A stretch of 11,080 nt of DNA from Phenylobacterium sp. (GCA_028291285.1 JAQGIJ010000233.1:1-11080), one strand, 5' to 3'; positions 1 to 8,103 are shown, counted from the first letter of the stretch. The notes: generated by a model not told the origin, from the letters alone. Program-made: numbers and translations.

Positions 1-2327
1 GGCTCGACCGTCGTGTCGCCCGCGACGTTGACGGTGATGGTCGCCGTAGTCGTCGGCCCCTGCAGGGTGACCACGCCGCTGGGCGTCCAGCCGCCGGCGA
101 AATCGCTGGCGCTGACAGGATTGGCCCCGAAGCCCGACACCTTCCAGGCGACGGTCGCCCGCTCCCAGATCTGCGCCGAGCGGGTCACGGTGAAGGTGAA
201 GGTGGTGATCCCAGAGTTCCCCTCCGGATGCGAGACCGTGGTCGGCCCGATCGACACCGTTCCGTCGGTGCTGAGCGCGAACGGCTCGACGTGGTAGGCC
301 GTCTGCGAGGCGCCGGCGCCGGTGATCAGGTCGCCCTGGGTCGTCGCCCCAGTGGCGTCGGCAGTCAGGTCGCGGACCGGTCCCCACCACCCCTGGCTGT
401 CGTAGGCGAAGGCGTTGTAGGCGCGCCCGAAGATCTGTCCGCTCGCCGTGTGCCAGCTGGCGCCGAAGTTGCCGTTGGCCAGGGGCACGAAGCTGACCTG
501 GCCGTTCGACGGGCCGAGCTCGTGGTCCTGGATCGTGTGCGTCGCGGGATCGAGGATCAGGTCGTAGGCCGCCGGCTGTCCGGCGTCGGTCCCGGTGTGG
601 GCGACCACGACCCGGCCGTCGGTCAGGAAGGTCCCGGCCCCGCTGAACTGCGAGATCGAGCCGGCCGCCAGCACCGTGGGGCTGTCGAGATAGCCGTTGT
701 TGGCCACCGCGCCACGCACCTGGCCGCCGCTCTCCCAGATGATGAAGGCGCGGCCGCTCGCCGGGATGTCGGCCGCGGTGGGGTCATGGCTCAGGAGGAC
801 GATCTTGCCCGACGAGAGCGCCTGGCCGGTATCGTTGAAGGTCAGCTGCTGGGCCTGGATGGAGGCCGGCTGGGTCTCGTCCTGGATGGTGGCTACCGGC
901 GTCGGCGGGGTGCTGTTGACGACCGTGGTCGAGCCGTCGGCCAGCGCATAGGCGTGGACGTAGTCGATCTTCAGGCTCGCGGGGTACTGCGAGGGATCGG
1001 CCGCGCCGCCCCAGCCGCCCATCGCCATGTTGAGGATCATCCCCATCGGCTGGGTCCAGCTGGCCGGCGTCGGGCCGCTCGCGACCGCCACCCCGTCCAT
1101 GTAGAAGGTCGTCGTCGTCGCCGTCCAAAGCATGCCGTAGACGTGCCAGCCGCTCGGGTCGAGCTTCAGGGCGTGGTCGTCGATGTTGTTGCTGCCCCAG
1201 CCGAAGCGGTAGTCCTGGTTGGGCTGCAGCCCGATCGACTCCATCACGTCGGCTTCGTGGCTCGGCTGGTAGGGCGAGGGCACCATCCAGAACGCCGGCC
1301 AGCTGCCGGGCACGTTCGGCAGCTGGGCCTTGATCTCGAAGTAGCCGTACTTCTGCTGGAAGCTCGAGAGGGTGTTCAGCATGCCCGACGACCAGCTGTG
1401 GCCGAAGGATGCGGAGACGTCCTGCGGCGCGGTGATCGGCTGGGCGGTGATCGAGAGCACGCCGTTCGACACCGAGAACGGGTTGATGTGCAGGTTGTGG
1501 TCGCCGAGGCCCTCGAAGCCGTCGTGCATGTAGAGCTGCATCTCACCGTTGTTGTAGATCGAGTAGGCGGACTGGTCCTTCAGGTTGCCGCCGAAGTCGA
1601 CGCTCCAGGTCCCGGTCTTGTGCGACGGGTCGTAGATGCTGAGCGAGTTGAACTCGTCGTCGAAGGTGAGCTTGCCGAGCTTGGATGCGTCGAGCGGCAG
1701 CAGGAACTGCTTGTCCTGGAAGCTGGTGGAGACGTTGGCGTTGCGGAAGGTCAGCGTCTGCCCGCCCCCCATGTTGAGGACGACGTCGCTGCCCTGCTGG
1801 GTCATCGCCGCGCGCACGTCCGCGCCGGTCTTGAAGCTGAAGCCGGTCAGCTGCAGCTGGTCGGCGCCCTGCCAGTTGTAGATGACGTCGTTGCCCTCGC
1901 CGGCGTGCTCGACGAAGGTCGTCGTGGTGTTGGTGGCGCCCACCAGCACGTCGTTGCCGCCGGCGCCGTAGAGCCAGGCGCGGCCGTCGGTGATGATCAG
2001 GTTGTCGAGGCTGTTGCCGACGCCGTGGTTGAAGTCCTGGTGCACCACCAGGTTCTCGACGTTGGGCGCCAGCGTGATCGGCATGTAGCCGTTCTCGGTG
2101 TCGATCCCGCCGTTCGGCTGTTCGACCACCACGTCCTTGGCGTCGGTGATGAAGAAGGTGTTGTCGCCGGACGAGCCGATCAGGGTGTCGCCGCCGCCGT
2201 TCCCCGCGGCCGAGCTGTTGCCGGCCGGGGCCCGGATGGTCTCGCCCCCCGCGGGCGTCCCGAGCACGTTCGACTGCTCCGGCGCCGTCTCCGGCATCGG
2301 CTGGCCCAGGTAGTTGTAGTAGGTCAC
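1..2327 (-). CDS. Secreted glycoside hydrolase family 16 protein with RTX-like and Calx-beta regions (C-terminus beyond window)
   Basis: Extracellular beta-glucanase/galactanase-type enzyme; the exact polysaccharide cannot be read from sequence. 775 codons are visible and the frame runs off the left edge. Residues about 37-160 are an RTX-like region with glycine/aspartate motifs (GGGDTLIG, GAGGNDVLVG, GEGNDVIY). Residues about 217-462 are the GH16 domain, with WPAFWMVP at 343-350, the catalytic motif EADVMES from 358 (E358 nucleophile, D360, E363 acid/base; the ExDxxE beta-bulge type) and FYMDG at 408-412. Residues about 480-680 hold roughly three W/GQ-containing blade-like repeats. Residues about 684-775 resemble a Calx-beta domain (PEGNSG, SASDF, VAGDTTVEP). 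No N-terminal signal peptide is visible, which with the RTX motifs suggests type I secretion through a C-terminal signal beyond the window. The start is the GTG at 2327, with GGGAGG nine bases upstream. The nearest family type I recall is the ExsH-like secreted glycanases. The GH16 call is firm; substrate and secretion route are inferred. Confidence 0.9.
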   Translation of the reverse strand, partial: MTYYNYLGQPMPETAPEQSNVLGTPAGGETIRAPAGNSSAAGNGGGDTLIGSSGDNTFFITDAKDVVVEQPNGGIDTENGYMPITLAPNVENLVVHQDFNHGVGNSLDNLIITDGRAWLYGAGGNDVLVGATNTTTTFVEHAGEGNDVIYNWQGADQLQLTGFSFKTGADVRAAMTQQGSDVVLNMGGGQTLTFRNANVSTSFQDKQFLLPLDASKLGKLTFDDEFNSLSIYDPSHKTGTWSVDFGGNLKDQSAYSIYNNGEMQLYMHDGFEGLGDHNLHINPFSVSNGVLSITAQPITAPQDVSASFGHSWSSGMLNTLSSFQQKYGYFEIKAQLPNVPGSWPAFWMVPSPYQPSHEADVMESIGLQPNQDYRFGWGSNNIDDHALKLDPSGWHVYGMLWTATTTTFYMDGVAVASGPTPASWTQPMGMILNMAMGGWGGAADPSQYPASLKIDYVHAYALADGSTTVVNSTPPTPVATIQDETQPASIQAQQLTFNDTGQALSSGKIVLLSHDPTAADIPASGRAFIIWESGGQVRGAVANNGYLDSPTVLAAGSISQFSGAGTFLTDGRVVVAHTGTDAGQPAAYDLILDPATHTIQDHELGPSNGQVSFVPLANGNFGASWHTASGQIFGRAYNAFAYDSQGWWGPVRDLTADATGATTQGDLITGAGASQTAYHVEPFALSTDGTVSIGPTTVSHPEGNSGITTFTFTVTRSAQIWERATVAWKVSGFGANPVSASDFAGGWTPSGVVTLQGPTTTATITVNVAGDTTVE

Positions 2328-2336
2328 TGTCGGAAG

Positions 2337-2342
2337 CCTCCC
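2337..2342 (-). promoter_or_regulatory. Ribosome binding site that fixes the GTG start of the GH16 gene
   Basis: GGGAGG on the minus strand lies nine bases before the GTG at 2327. No ATG gives a comparable start in this frame, so this site decides the start. The N-terminus it gives (MTYYNYLGQPMPETAP) leads directly into the RTX-like region. Confidence 0.6.
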
Positions 2343-2383
2343 AATTCGGGAAGCACAACTATGGAATGCGCAATTGGTTCTAG

Positions 2384-2391
2384 GATTTAGG
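2384..2391 (-). promoter_or_regulatory. Possible -10 element of the GH16 gene
   Basis: CCTAAATC on the minus strand, about 57 bases before the GTG start, matches the Caulobacter housekeeping -10 consensus GCTANAWC at 7 of 8 positions. The surrounding 2341-2410 stretch is clearly more A+T rich than the genes on either side. No convincing TTGACGS -35 element lies at the right distance, so the call is weak. Confidence 0.22.
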
Positions 2392-2461
2392 CAGCTTGGC
2401 AATAATAACGTGTCGGCGCTGCCATGATCCGGCGCCGCTTAGACTTGCGCAGAGGATCAGG

Positions 2462-2507
2462 GGCGCAACAACTCGTCTCGCCCGGCGATTGTTCCCGGGC
2501 GTGCGCC
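2462..2507 (-). terminator. Nested stem-loop downstream of cysA, possible terminator
   Basis: Seven-bp inner stem (arms 2479-2485 and 2495-2501, CGCCCGG/CCGGGCG, 9-nt loop). It is extended by a six-bp outer stem (2462-2467 with 2502-2507, GGCGCA/TGCGCC) across an 11-nt one-sided bulge. It begins about 50 bp after the cysA stop in the direction of transcription. There is no U-tract after it, so it is not a textbook intrinsic terminator. It may mark the end of the sulfate operon or stabilise the mRNA 3' end. Confidence 0.35.
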
Positions 2508-2556
2508 ACATTCTACCCGCCACGGCCCGGCCTGGCCGGACCTGACGCCGCGCCGA

Positions 2557-3642
2557 CTAAGCCGGCTGTGCGGCGTAGACCTTCGGTCGCGTGGGCTTGA
2601 TCCGGATGGTCCGGCCGGGGGTCACGCCGGCAGGCGCGGCGGCGGCGTGCGTCTCGAGCTCCATCACCTGGCCGGCGACCAGGCAGTCGATCCGCGTCTT
2701 CGGCCCCCGCACCGAGGCGGCGCGGACCTCCGCCGTCAGCCCCAAGCCGTCGGCCGGCGCGAAGGTCACCTCGTCGGGCCGGAAGAAGACGTCGACGGCG
2801 CCCTCGGGTGAGCCGTCCGGCGCGCCGGTCTCCCAGTCGCCGACGCGCAGCCGCCCGCCCGCGACCACGCCCGGGAGGCGGCAGGCCGCGCCCAGGAAGT
2901 CGTAGACGAACGGACTCGCCGGCGCCTCGTAGAGCTCGTTGGGGGCGCCCAGCTGGATCAGCTCGCCGTCCTTCAGGATCGCCACCCGGTCGGCGAGGTC
3001 GAGCGCCTCCTCCTGGTCGTGGGTGACGAAGACCGTGGTGACGCCCGCCCGGTCGTGCAGCTCGCGCAGCCAGCGGCGCAGGTCGCGGCGAACCTGGGCG
3101 TCCAGGGCGCCGAACGGCTCGTCGAGCAGCAGCATGCGCGGCTCGATGGCGAGCGCGCGGGCCAGCGCCACCCGCTGCCGCTGGCCGCCGGAGAGCTGCG
3201 ACGGGAATCGCTTCTCCAGGCCTTCGAGCTGGACGAGGCCGAGGAGGTCGGTGACGCGGTCCTTGATCTCGCCCTTGGAGGGCTTCTCCGCGCGCGGCCG
3301 CACCGAGAGCCCGAAGGCGATGTTCTGGGCCACGGTCATGTGGCGGAACAGGGCGTAGTGCTGGAAGACCATGCCCACGCGCCGGCGGCGCACCGGGAGC
3401 GCCAGGAAGTCCTCGCCGTCGAAGCGCACCTCGCCGGCGTCGGGGGTCTCGAGGCCCGCCAGCACCCGCAGCAGCGTGGTCTTGCCCGAGCCGGAGGGGC
3501 CGAGCAGCGCCAGGAACTCCTTGTCCCTGGCCTGCAGCGACACGTCCTTCAGCGCCGGGAAGCGGCCGAAGACCTTGGAGACGCCGCGGATCTCGAGAGA
3601 GCTGGGGGAGGACCTAGTGTCGACGGCTTGCTGCAAGTTCAC
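2557..3642 (-). CDS. cysA: Sulfate ABC transporter ATP-binding protein CysA
   Basis: Cytoplasmic ATPase that powers sulfate import through CysT-CysW; 361 residues, the usual length for CysA. Motifs in order: Walker [10 protein letters not shown] at 48-56, Q-loop Q94, signature LSGGQ at 150-154, Walker B MLLLDEP at 170-176, D-loop GALD at 178-181, switch histidine H208 in VTHDQEEA. The region after about 240 is the regulatory/TOBE-type domain typical of CysA ([10 protein letters not shown]). The open frame extends about 103 codons further upstream, but that part lies on top of cysW in another frame and is not protein-like. I chose the GTG at 3642, which starts [10 protein letters not shown] and overlaps the cysW end by 29 bp; a TTG at 3636 is an alternative. 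No clear Shine-Dalgarno precedes either, so translation may be coupled to cysW. It is the last gene of the operon. Confidence 0.95.
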   Translation of the reverse strand: MNLQQAVDTRSSPSSLEIRGVSKVFGRFPALKDVSLQARDKEFLALLGPSGSGKTTLLRVLAGLETPDAGEVRFDGEDFLALPVRRRRVGMVFQHYALFRHMTVAQNIAFGLSVRPRAEKPSKGEIKDRVTDLLGLVQLEGLEKRFPSQLSGGQRQRVALARALAIEPRMLLLDEPFGALDAQVRRDLRRWLRELHDRAGVTTVFVTHDQEEALDLADRVAILKDGELIQLGAPNELYEAPASPFVYDFLGAACRLPGVVAGGRLRVGDWETGAPDGSPEGAVDVFFRPDEVTFAPADGLGLTAEVRAASVRGPKTRIDCLVAGQVMELETHAAAAPAGVTPGRTIRIKPTRPKVYAAQPA

Positions 3643-4459
3643 CAGAGTGGCGCCATTCGAGCGCGGTCTTGAGGACGAGGGTGACGAGGCCGAGGGAAGC
3701 CAGGATAGAGGCCGCCGCGAACGCGCCGACGAAGTCGTAGTCATTGTAGAGTACCTCCACGTGCAGGGGGAGCGTATCCGTAAGACCCCGGATATGGCCG
3801 GAGACCACCGAGACCGCGCCAAACTCCCCCATGGCGCGCGCATTGCAGAGCAGGACGCCGTAGAGCAGCGCCCAGCGGATGTTGGGGAGGGTAATCTTCC
3901 AGAAGGTCGTGAAGCCGCTGGCGCCAAGAGTGAGCGCCGCCGCCTCCTCATCGGAGCCCTGGTCCTGCATCAGCGGGATCAGCTCGCGGGCGACGAAGGG
4001 GAAGGTGACCAGGATGGTCGCCAGCACCAGGCCCGGCAGGGCGAAGATGATCTTGACGTCGTGGTCGACCAGCCATTCGCCGAACCAGCCCTGGGCGCCG
4101 AACAGCAGCACCCACACCAGGCCCGAAACCACCGGCGAAATCGAGAACGGCAGGTCGATGAGGGTGAGCAGCAGGCTCTTGCCCTTGAACTCGAACTTGG
4201 AGATCGCCCAGGCCGCGGCGACGCCGAACAGGGCGTTCAGCGGCACGGCGATGGCGGCCACGATCAGGGTCAGCCGGATCGCCGCGAGCGCATCCGGCTC
4301 GTGAAGCGCCGCCAGGAAGGCCGAGAGCCCCTTGGCGAAGGCGTCGTGGAAGACGGTGGCGAGCGGCAGGATCACCAGCAGGCCCATGGCGGCGACCGAG
4401 GCAGCGACCAACAATGGCGCCAGACCCGGCAGGCGGACCACGGCGGAGCGGGCGCTCAT
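3614..4459 (-). CDS. cysW: Sulfate ABC transporter permease CysW
   Basis: Inner-membrane permease that pairs with CysT to form the sulfate channel; 281 residues, close to the family length. About six hydrophobic segments are visible, the first at about 13-35. The EAA loop that docks on CysA is at 171-192 ([13 protein letters not shown] then ITLP), with the conserved glycine at 179. Other family signatures are [13 protein letters not shown] at 102-114, [15 protein letters not shown] at 207-221 and LYNDYDF at 237-243. The start ATG at 4459 overlaps the cysT stop as ATGA, and AAGGGG lies about six bases upstream, so translation is probably coupled to cysT. Much longer upstream readings in this frame are only the other-frame shadow of cysT. 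Confidence 0.96.
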   Translation of the reverse strand: MSARSAVVRLPGLAPLLVAASVAAMGLLVILPLATVFHDAFAKGLSAFLAALHEPDALAAIRLTLIVAAIAVPLNALFGVAAAWAISKFEFKGKSLLLTLIDLPFSISPVVSGLVWVLLFGAQGWFGEWLVDHDVKIIFALPGLVLATILVTFPFVARELIPLMQDQGSDEEAAALTLGASGFTTFWKITLPNIRWALLYGVLLCNARAMGEFGAVSVVSGHIRGLTDTLPLHVEVLYNDYDFVGAFAAASILASLGLVTLVLKTALEWRHSGELAASRRH

Positions 4460-5340
4460 CGACGGCCCCTTCGCGCGAGCAGCAGCTGGACTACGTTGAT
4501 GGCCATCAGCGCGCCGAACGAGATGGCGACCATCGCCAGCCCCACGGCCGCGGCGCCGGCATAGTCGTACTGCTCCAGCTTGATGACGATCAGCAGCGGC
4601 GCGATCTCGGTCTTCATCGGCATGTTGCCGGCGATGAAGACCACCGAGCCGTACTCGCCGACGGCGCGGGCGAAGGCCAGGGTGACGCCGCTGATCAGCG
4701 CCGGTCCCAGGGTCGGGGCGATCACGAAGGCGATCCGCTGCAGGTCGTTGGCCCCCAGCGTCTGGGCCGCCTCCTCCACCTCCTTGTCGAGGTCCTGCAT
4801 CACCGGCTGCAGGGCGCGGACCACAAACGGCAGGCCGATGAACACCAGGGCGATGAAGATGCCCAGCGGCGAATAGGCGGTCTTCAGCCCGACCTTGGCG
4901 GCCAGCGATCCCAGCGGCCCGTTGGGGGCGTAGATGGCGGTGAGCGCGATGCCCGCCACCGCCGTCGGCAGGGCGAACGGCAGGTCCACCAGGGCGTCGA
5001 GCAGCCTGCGGCCCGGGAACTCGTAGCGCACCAGGGTCCAGGCGATCAGCAGGCCGAGCACCGCATTGGTCAGCGCCGCATAGGCCGAGAGGCTGAAGCT
5101 CAGGCCCAGCGCCCTGGCCACCCGCTCGTCGGTCAGCGTCCGCCAGACGCCGGAGAGGCCGATCTCCCACGGCCGGATCGCCAGCGCGGTGAGCGGCAGG
5201 AGGACGATCACGCCCAGGTAGGCCAGCGTCACGCCCACCGAGAGGCCGAAGCCCGGCAGGATCGAGGGCTCGCGCCAACGCGAACGGCGGGGCCGTCGGG
5301 CCCCGCCTACCGGCGCAACAGAGGGGAGGAATTCTGTCAC
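4456..5340 (-). CDS. cysT: Sulfate ABC transporter permease CysT (CysU)
   Basis: Inner-membrane permease partner of CysW in sulfate import; 294 residues, about 15-20 longer than the E. coli protein because of an N-terminal extension. The core begins near residue 24 ([17 protein letters not shown]). Family signatures are [25 protein letters not shown] at about 106-130 (read here as conserved blocks [18 protein letters not shown]), the EAA loop EEAAQTLGA at 189-197, and [16 protein letters not shown] at 224-239. The start GTG at 5340 overlaps the sbp stop as GTGA. No other ATG, GTG or TTG lies in frame before the conserved core, so this start is nearly forced. Oddity: the extension (residues 2-23, rich in R and P) is encoded by a perfect GC hairpin at 5286-5307, unlike the rest of the gene. 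Confidence 0.95.
   Translation of the reverse strand: MTEFLPSVAPVGGARRPRRSRWREPSILPGFGLSVGVTLAYLGVIVLLPLTALAIRPWEIGLSGVWRTLTDERVARALGLSFSLSAYAALTNAVLGLLIAWTLVRYEFPGRRLLDALVDLPFALPTAVAGIALTAIYAPNGPLGSLAAKVGLKTAYSPLGIFIALVFIGLPFVVRALQPVMQDLDKEVEEAAQTLGANDLQRIAFVIAPTLGPALISGVTLAFARAVGEYGSVVFIAGNMPMKTEIAPLLIVIKLEQYDYAGAAAVGLAMVAISFGALMAINVVQLLLARRGRR
5286..5307. repeat. Perfect 9-bp inverted repeat inside the 5' end of cysT
   Basis: Arms GGCGGGGCC (5286-5294) and GGCCCCGCC (5299-5307) are exact reverse complements around the four bases GTCG. The element lies 33 bp into cysT, directly after the sbp stop codon. In the mRNA it would form a very stable stem-loop. It encodes GARRP-type residues of the unusual N-terminal extension. 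Confidence 0.8.
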
Positions 5341-6374
5341 GTAGGCTTGTAGATTTTGTCGAACACGCCGCCATCGGCGAAGTGGGTCGCCTGGGCCTTC
5401 TTCCAGCCGCCGAAGGTGTCGTCGATCGTCACCAGCGGGATCTGCTTGAAGCTGCTGGCGTACTTGGCCGCCGCCTGCGGATTGCGCGGCCGGAAGTGGC
5501 GCTTGCCGATGATGTCCTGGGCCACGGGGCTGTAGAGGAAGTTCAGGTAGCCCTCCGCGACCGTGCGGGTCTTGTGGCGGTCGACGTTCTTGTCGACCAG
5601 CGCCACCGGCGGCTCGGCCAGGATCGAGCTGGACGGGTAGACGATGTCGAAGTTCGGGCCGAACTCGTCGATCGTCAGATAGGCCTCGTTCTCCCAGGAG
5701 AGCAGCACGTCGCCTAGGTGGCGCTGGGCGAAGGTGGTGGTGGCGCCCCGCGCCCCGGTGTCGAGCACCGGCACGTTCTTGTAGAGCTTGCTCACGTAGG
5801 TCTGCGCCGCCGCCGGCCCGCCGTTCTTCAGCCCGTACTGCCAAGCCGCCAGATAGGCCCAGCGCGCCCCACCCGAGGTCTTCGGATTGGCGGTGATGAC
5901 CCCCACCCCCGGCTTCACCAGGTCCGGCCAGTCCTTGATCTTCCAGGGGTTCCCCTTGCGGACCAGGAAGACGATGGTCGAGGTGTAGGGCGTGGAGTTG
6001 TTCGGCAGGCGCGTCTGCCAGTTGGCCGGCAGCAGCTTGGCGCGGGTCGCGATCTCGTCGATGTCGGCCGCCAGCGCCAGGGTCACGACGTCGGCCTGCA
6101 GACCGTCGATCACCGAGCGGGCCTGCTTGCCCGAGCCGCCGTGGCTCTGGTTGATCGTCACCGTCTGGCCGGTCTTGCCCTTCCAGTAGGCGGCGTAGGC
6201 GGCGTTGATCTCCTTGTAGAGCTCGCGCGTCGGGTCGTAGCTGACGTTGAGCAGGGTGACGGCGCCGGGCGCAGCCAGCGCCTGGGCGCCCAGCAGCGGC
6301 AGGGCGGCGGCGCCCGCAGCCGCCAGGCCGCCGCTCGCCACCAGCCCGCGGCGCGTGATCAGGGTGTCGGTCAT
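5337..6374 (-). CDS. sbp: Periplasmic sulfate-binding protein Sbp
   Basis: Periplasmic solute-binding protein that delivers sulfate to CysTW; 345 residues. The N-terminus carries a probable Tat signal (TRRGLV at 7-12, then an Ala/Gly/Leu-rich segment, likely cleavage near ALA at 32-34). The mature part shows the family signatures [13 protein letters not shown] (41-53), [15 protein letters not shown] (78-92), ADVVTLAL (94-101), [12 protein letters not shown] (132-143) and [10 protein letters not shown] (163-172). The [12 protein letters not shown] and SHGGSGKQ forms match sulfate-binding Sbp better than thiosulfate-binding CysP, so I prefer sbp; a mixed specificity is possible. The ATG at 6374 is preceded by GGAGAG with a nine-base spacer. 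The gene follows the porin after 23 bp and overlaps cysT by 4 bp (GTGA). Confidence 0.95.
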   Translation of the reverse strand: MTDTLITRRGLVASGGLAAAGAAALPLLGAQALAAPGAVTLLNVSYDPTRELYKEINAAYAAYWKGKTGQTVTINQSHGGSGKQARSVIDGLQADVVTLALAADIDEIATRAKLLPANWQTRLPNNSTPYTSTIVFLVRKGNPWKIKDWPDLVKPGVGVITANPKTSGGARWAYLAAWQYGLKNGGPAAAQTYVSKLYKNVPVLDTGARGATTTFAQRHLGDVLLSWENEAYLTIDEFGPNFDIVYPSSSILAEPPVALVDKNVDRHKTRTVAEGYLNFLYSPVAQDIIGKRHFRPRNPQAAAKYASSFKQIPLVTIDDTFGGWKKAQATHFADGGVFDKIYKPT

Positions 6375-6397
6375 CTGAAGGAGCTCTCCGGAGCGGC

Positions 6398-8041
6398 TTA
6401 GAAGGCGAATTGGGTACGCACGGACCAGACGTTGAAACTCTGGCCGATCTGGGCGCCAAGCGGCGCGAGCCAGATGGTGCTGGCGGCGGACGCGCTGGCG
6501 GCCGGAGACAGGCGCTCGACCTTCACATGCTGGTAATCCAACATCAGCCGCGTGAAGGGGTTCCAGTACCAGTTCACGCCGAGGTCGAGGTTCTTTTCCC
6601 GGCCGCCTCGGATGCTGGCGCCGGTTTGCGCCGTCCCGGCCGCGCCTGCCTGATAGTTCAGGTCCATGTCGGAATAGCGCGCGGCCAGCTCCCAGGCGCC
6701 CCAGCCGCCCTTGCCCCAGCTGAACGGATGGGCGACCGGCGGGGCGTCGAAGGCGGCGGTCTGGGTGTTGTACTTGCGCGTCTCGCCCGTGAGGATCCAC
6801 GTGCCCGAGACGTAATAGCCGCTGAAGTCGGGATTGGAGAGGCCATCGGCCCGGGCGACGTTGAAGTGCTGGTACTCCGCCTGCAGCAGCAGGTTGGCGT
6901 GCTGGGCGGCGAACTCCGCGCCCAGCGCGCTCGCATGCCGCGCCGGGATGTTCCCGGTATTGATCAGGCGCGTGGCGTCGACGCGGAGCTCCGGCGTCGT
7001 GCTGAAGCTGACCGTCCGCGAGATGTTCGGGATGATCCCCGCCGCGTTTGGACCGGCGGTGTCGGCCGGCCGCTGCACATAGCTGGCGTTGGCGCCCAGG
7101 TGGATCAGCCATCCGGGGACGTCGAAGGGGCTCGCCGCGATCCGGCCGGTGAAGCCGAGCTGGTCGCTGAAGGTCTGCGGCACCGGCGAGGCCGTGCCGG
7201 TGCTGATGACGCCGACGGTGCGGCCGGTCACGGCGGCCGCCGCCAGCCAGTGGTCGCCATAGCCGAACACCTGGGCCGCGATGCGGGTGTCGCCGCCGGC
7301 CAGGCCGCGGGCGATGTCGGAGACCATGGCGCGCTCGAGGAAGGGCATGGCGCTGGTCGAGGCCTGGTCGTCCAGGCCGAGCAGCGGCGGGAAGGCGCCG
7401 ACGCGGATGTGCGCCGGCTTCAGGCCGTTGTACTGGACCCAGCCCTCGTAGAACTGGCCGGTGTTCTCGACCCCGGCGCCGCCGAAGTCGAACAGCAGGC
7501 GGTAGTCCCAGTCGCCGAAGGCCGTGCCGTCGACGCCCAGTCGGGCGCGGCGGACCAGGGTCCCGCTCTTGAAGTCGCGGGCGTGCGCCGCCTCGACGTT
7601 GGACGCCGAGCCGCCGAGCGCCGGGCCCGAGCGGCGCAGGTCGGTGGTGAGCGGTCCGGCGCCGCGCTGGTCGTAGAGCGCCGTGTCGAGCTGCAGGACG
7701 CCGCGCAGGCTGACCGAGAACTTGCCGTCGGGACTGGTGAAGGTCGGCCGGCCGTTGCCGAGGCTCACCTTCGGCTGGGCTGCGGCCTCCTCTCGGATCT
7801 GCTGCTCGCCGCCGGCGACCTGCGCCTTGAGGTCGGCGATCTGCGCCTCGAGGTCGGCGTTGTGCTGCTCCACCGCGTCGAGCCTGGCGCTCAGCGCCAG
7901 CGCCTGTTCCTGGCTGATCCCGCTTGAGGCCTGGGCCGGCGCGGTCGAGACGGTCTGCCCCAGTGCGGCCGGCGCGGCGCTGCAGAACAAGCCCGCCAGG
8001 GCGGCTGCTCGGATGGTTCGGCTCGGCGAATGCGCCCTCAT
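6398..8041 (-). CDS. OprO/OprP-type outer-membrane porin, first gene of the sulfate operon
   Basis: Outer-membrane beta-barrel porin of the phosphate-selective porin O/P type; 547 residues. Order of parts: a Sec signal peptide (1 to about 28, ending AAPAALG), a predicted coiled coil at about 43-90 with hydrophobic positions L50, L54, V57, L64, I68, L71 and V75, then a barrel from about 92 with alternating strands (for example [39 protein letters not shown]) to the terminal FAF, whose last Phe is the usual barrel-assembly signal. The ATG at 8041 has a G-rich Shine-Dalgarno (seven G) six bases upstream. It sits 23 bp before sbp on the same strand. Family members are known for phosphate or polyphosphate, but context suggests sulfate or another sulfur oxyanion here. 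The substrate is inference; the family call is from overall character, without a search. Confidence 0.88.
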   Translation of the reverse strand: MRAHSPSRTIRAAALAGLFCSAAPAALGQTVSTAPAQASSGISQEQALALSARLDAVEQHNADLEAQIADLKAQVAGGEQQIREEAAAQPKVSLGNGRPTFTSPDGKFSVSLRGVLQLDTALYDQRGAGPLTTDLRRSGPALGGSASNVEAAHARDFKSGTLVRRARLGVDGTAFGDWDYRLLFDFGGAGVENTGQFYEGWVQYNGLKPAHIRVGAFPPLLGLDDQASTSAMPFLERAMVSDIARGLAGGDTRIAAQVFGYGDHWLAAAAVTGRTVGVISTGTASPVPQTFSDQLGFTGRIAASPFDVPGWLIHLGANASYVQRPADTAGPNAAGIIPNISRTVSFSTTPELRVDATRLINTGNIPARHASALGAEFAAQHANLLLQAEYQHFNVARADGLSNPDFSGYYVSGTWILTGETRKYNTQTAAFDAPPVAHPFSWGKGGWGAWELAARYSDMDLNYQAGAAGTAQTGASIRGGREKNLDLGVNWYWNPFTRLMLDYQHVKVERLSPAASASAASTIWLAPLGAQIGQSFNVWSVRTQFAF

Positions 8042-8047
8042 ATCTGT

Positions 8048-8054
8048 CCCCCCC
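8048..8054 (-). promoter_or_regulatory. G7 Shine-Dalgarno of the porin gene
   Basis: A run of seven G on the minus strand, six bases before the ATG at 8041, is the only purine-rich site in position to serve this start. Confidence 0.5.
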
Positions 8055-8065
8055 AGATGACCTGA

Positions 8066-8095
8066 CCGACAGTACTAAGCTAGTGAACCTATCGG
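8066..8095. promoter_or_regulatory. Imperfect dyad in the porin leader, possible operator
   Basis: CCGACAG (8066-8072) and CTATCGG (8089-8095) form a 7-bp inverted repeat with one mismatch around a 16-bp spacer. The spacer contains ACTA-N3-TAGT (8074-8084). It would lie at or just after the transcription start if the -10 at 8104-8111 is used. Which regulator would bind is unknown. Confidence 0.3.
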
Positions 8096-8103
8096 ACCAG
8101 TGG

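Noticed and set aside
228..2390. 720-codon plus-strand open frame antisense to the GH16 gene
   Set aside because: Its translation is low-complexity (R, V, G, A, E rich) with no domain, while the opposite strand encodes clear GH16 and Calx-beta motifs. Long antisense frames are expected at this G+C.
2528..2540. CCGGCC-T-GGCCGG palindrome just after cysA as an intrinsic terminator
   Set aside because: The perfect form has only a one-base loop and there is no U-run; the realistic stem is about four bp, so it is too weak to call.
3643..3951. 103-codon upstream extension of cysA
   Set aside because: It overlaps cysW in another frame, is Ser/Arg/Pro-rich, and would give a CysA about 100 residues too long.
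4414..5352. Plus-strand open frame of 312 codons over cysT
   Set aside because: Q, R, H and D-rich compositionally biased translation with no motif; cysT on the other strand is certain.
6410..7927. 505-codon plus-strand open frame antisense to the porin
   Set aside because: Same kind of high-G+C shadow; no recognisable motif, and the minus-strand porin has signal peptide, coiled coil and terminal Phe.
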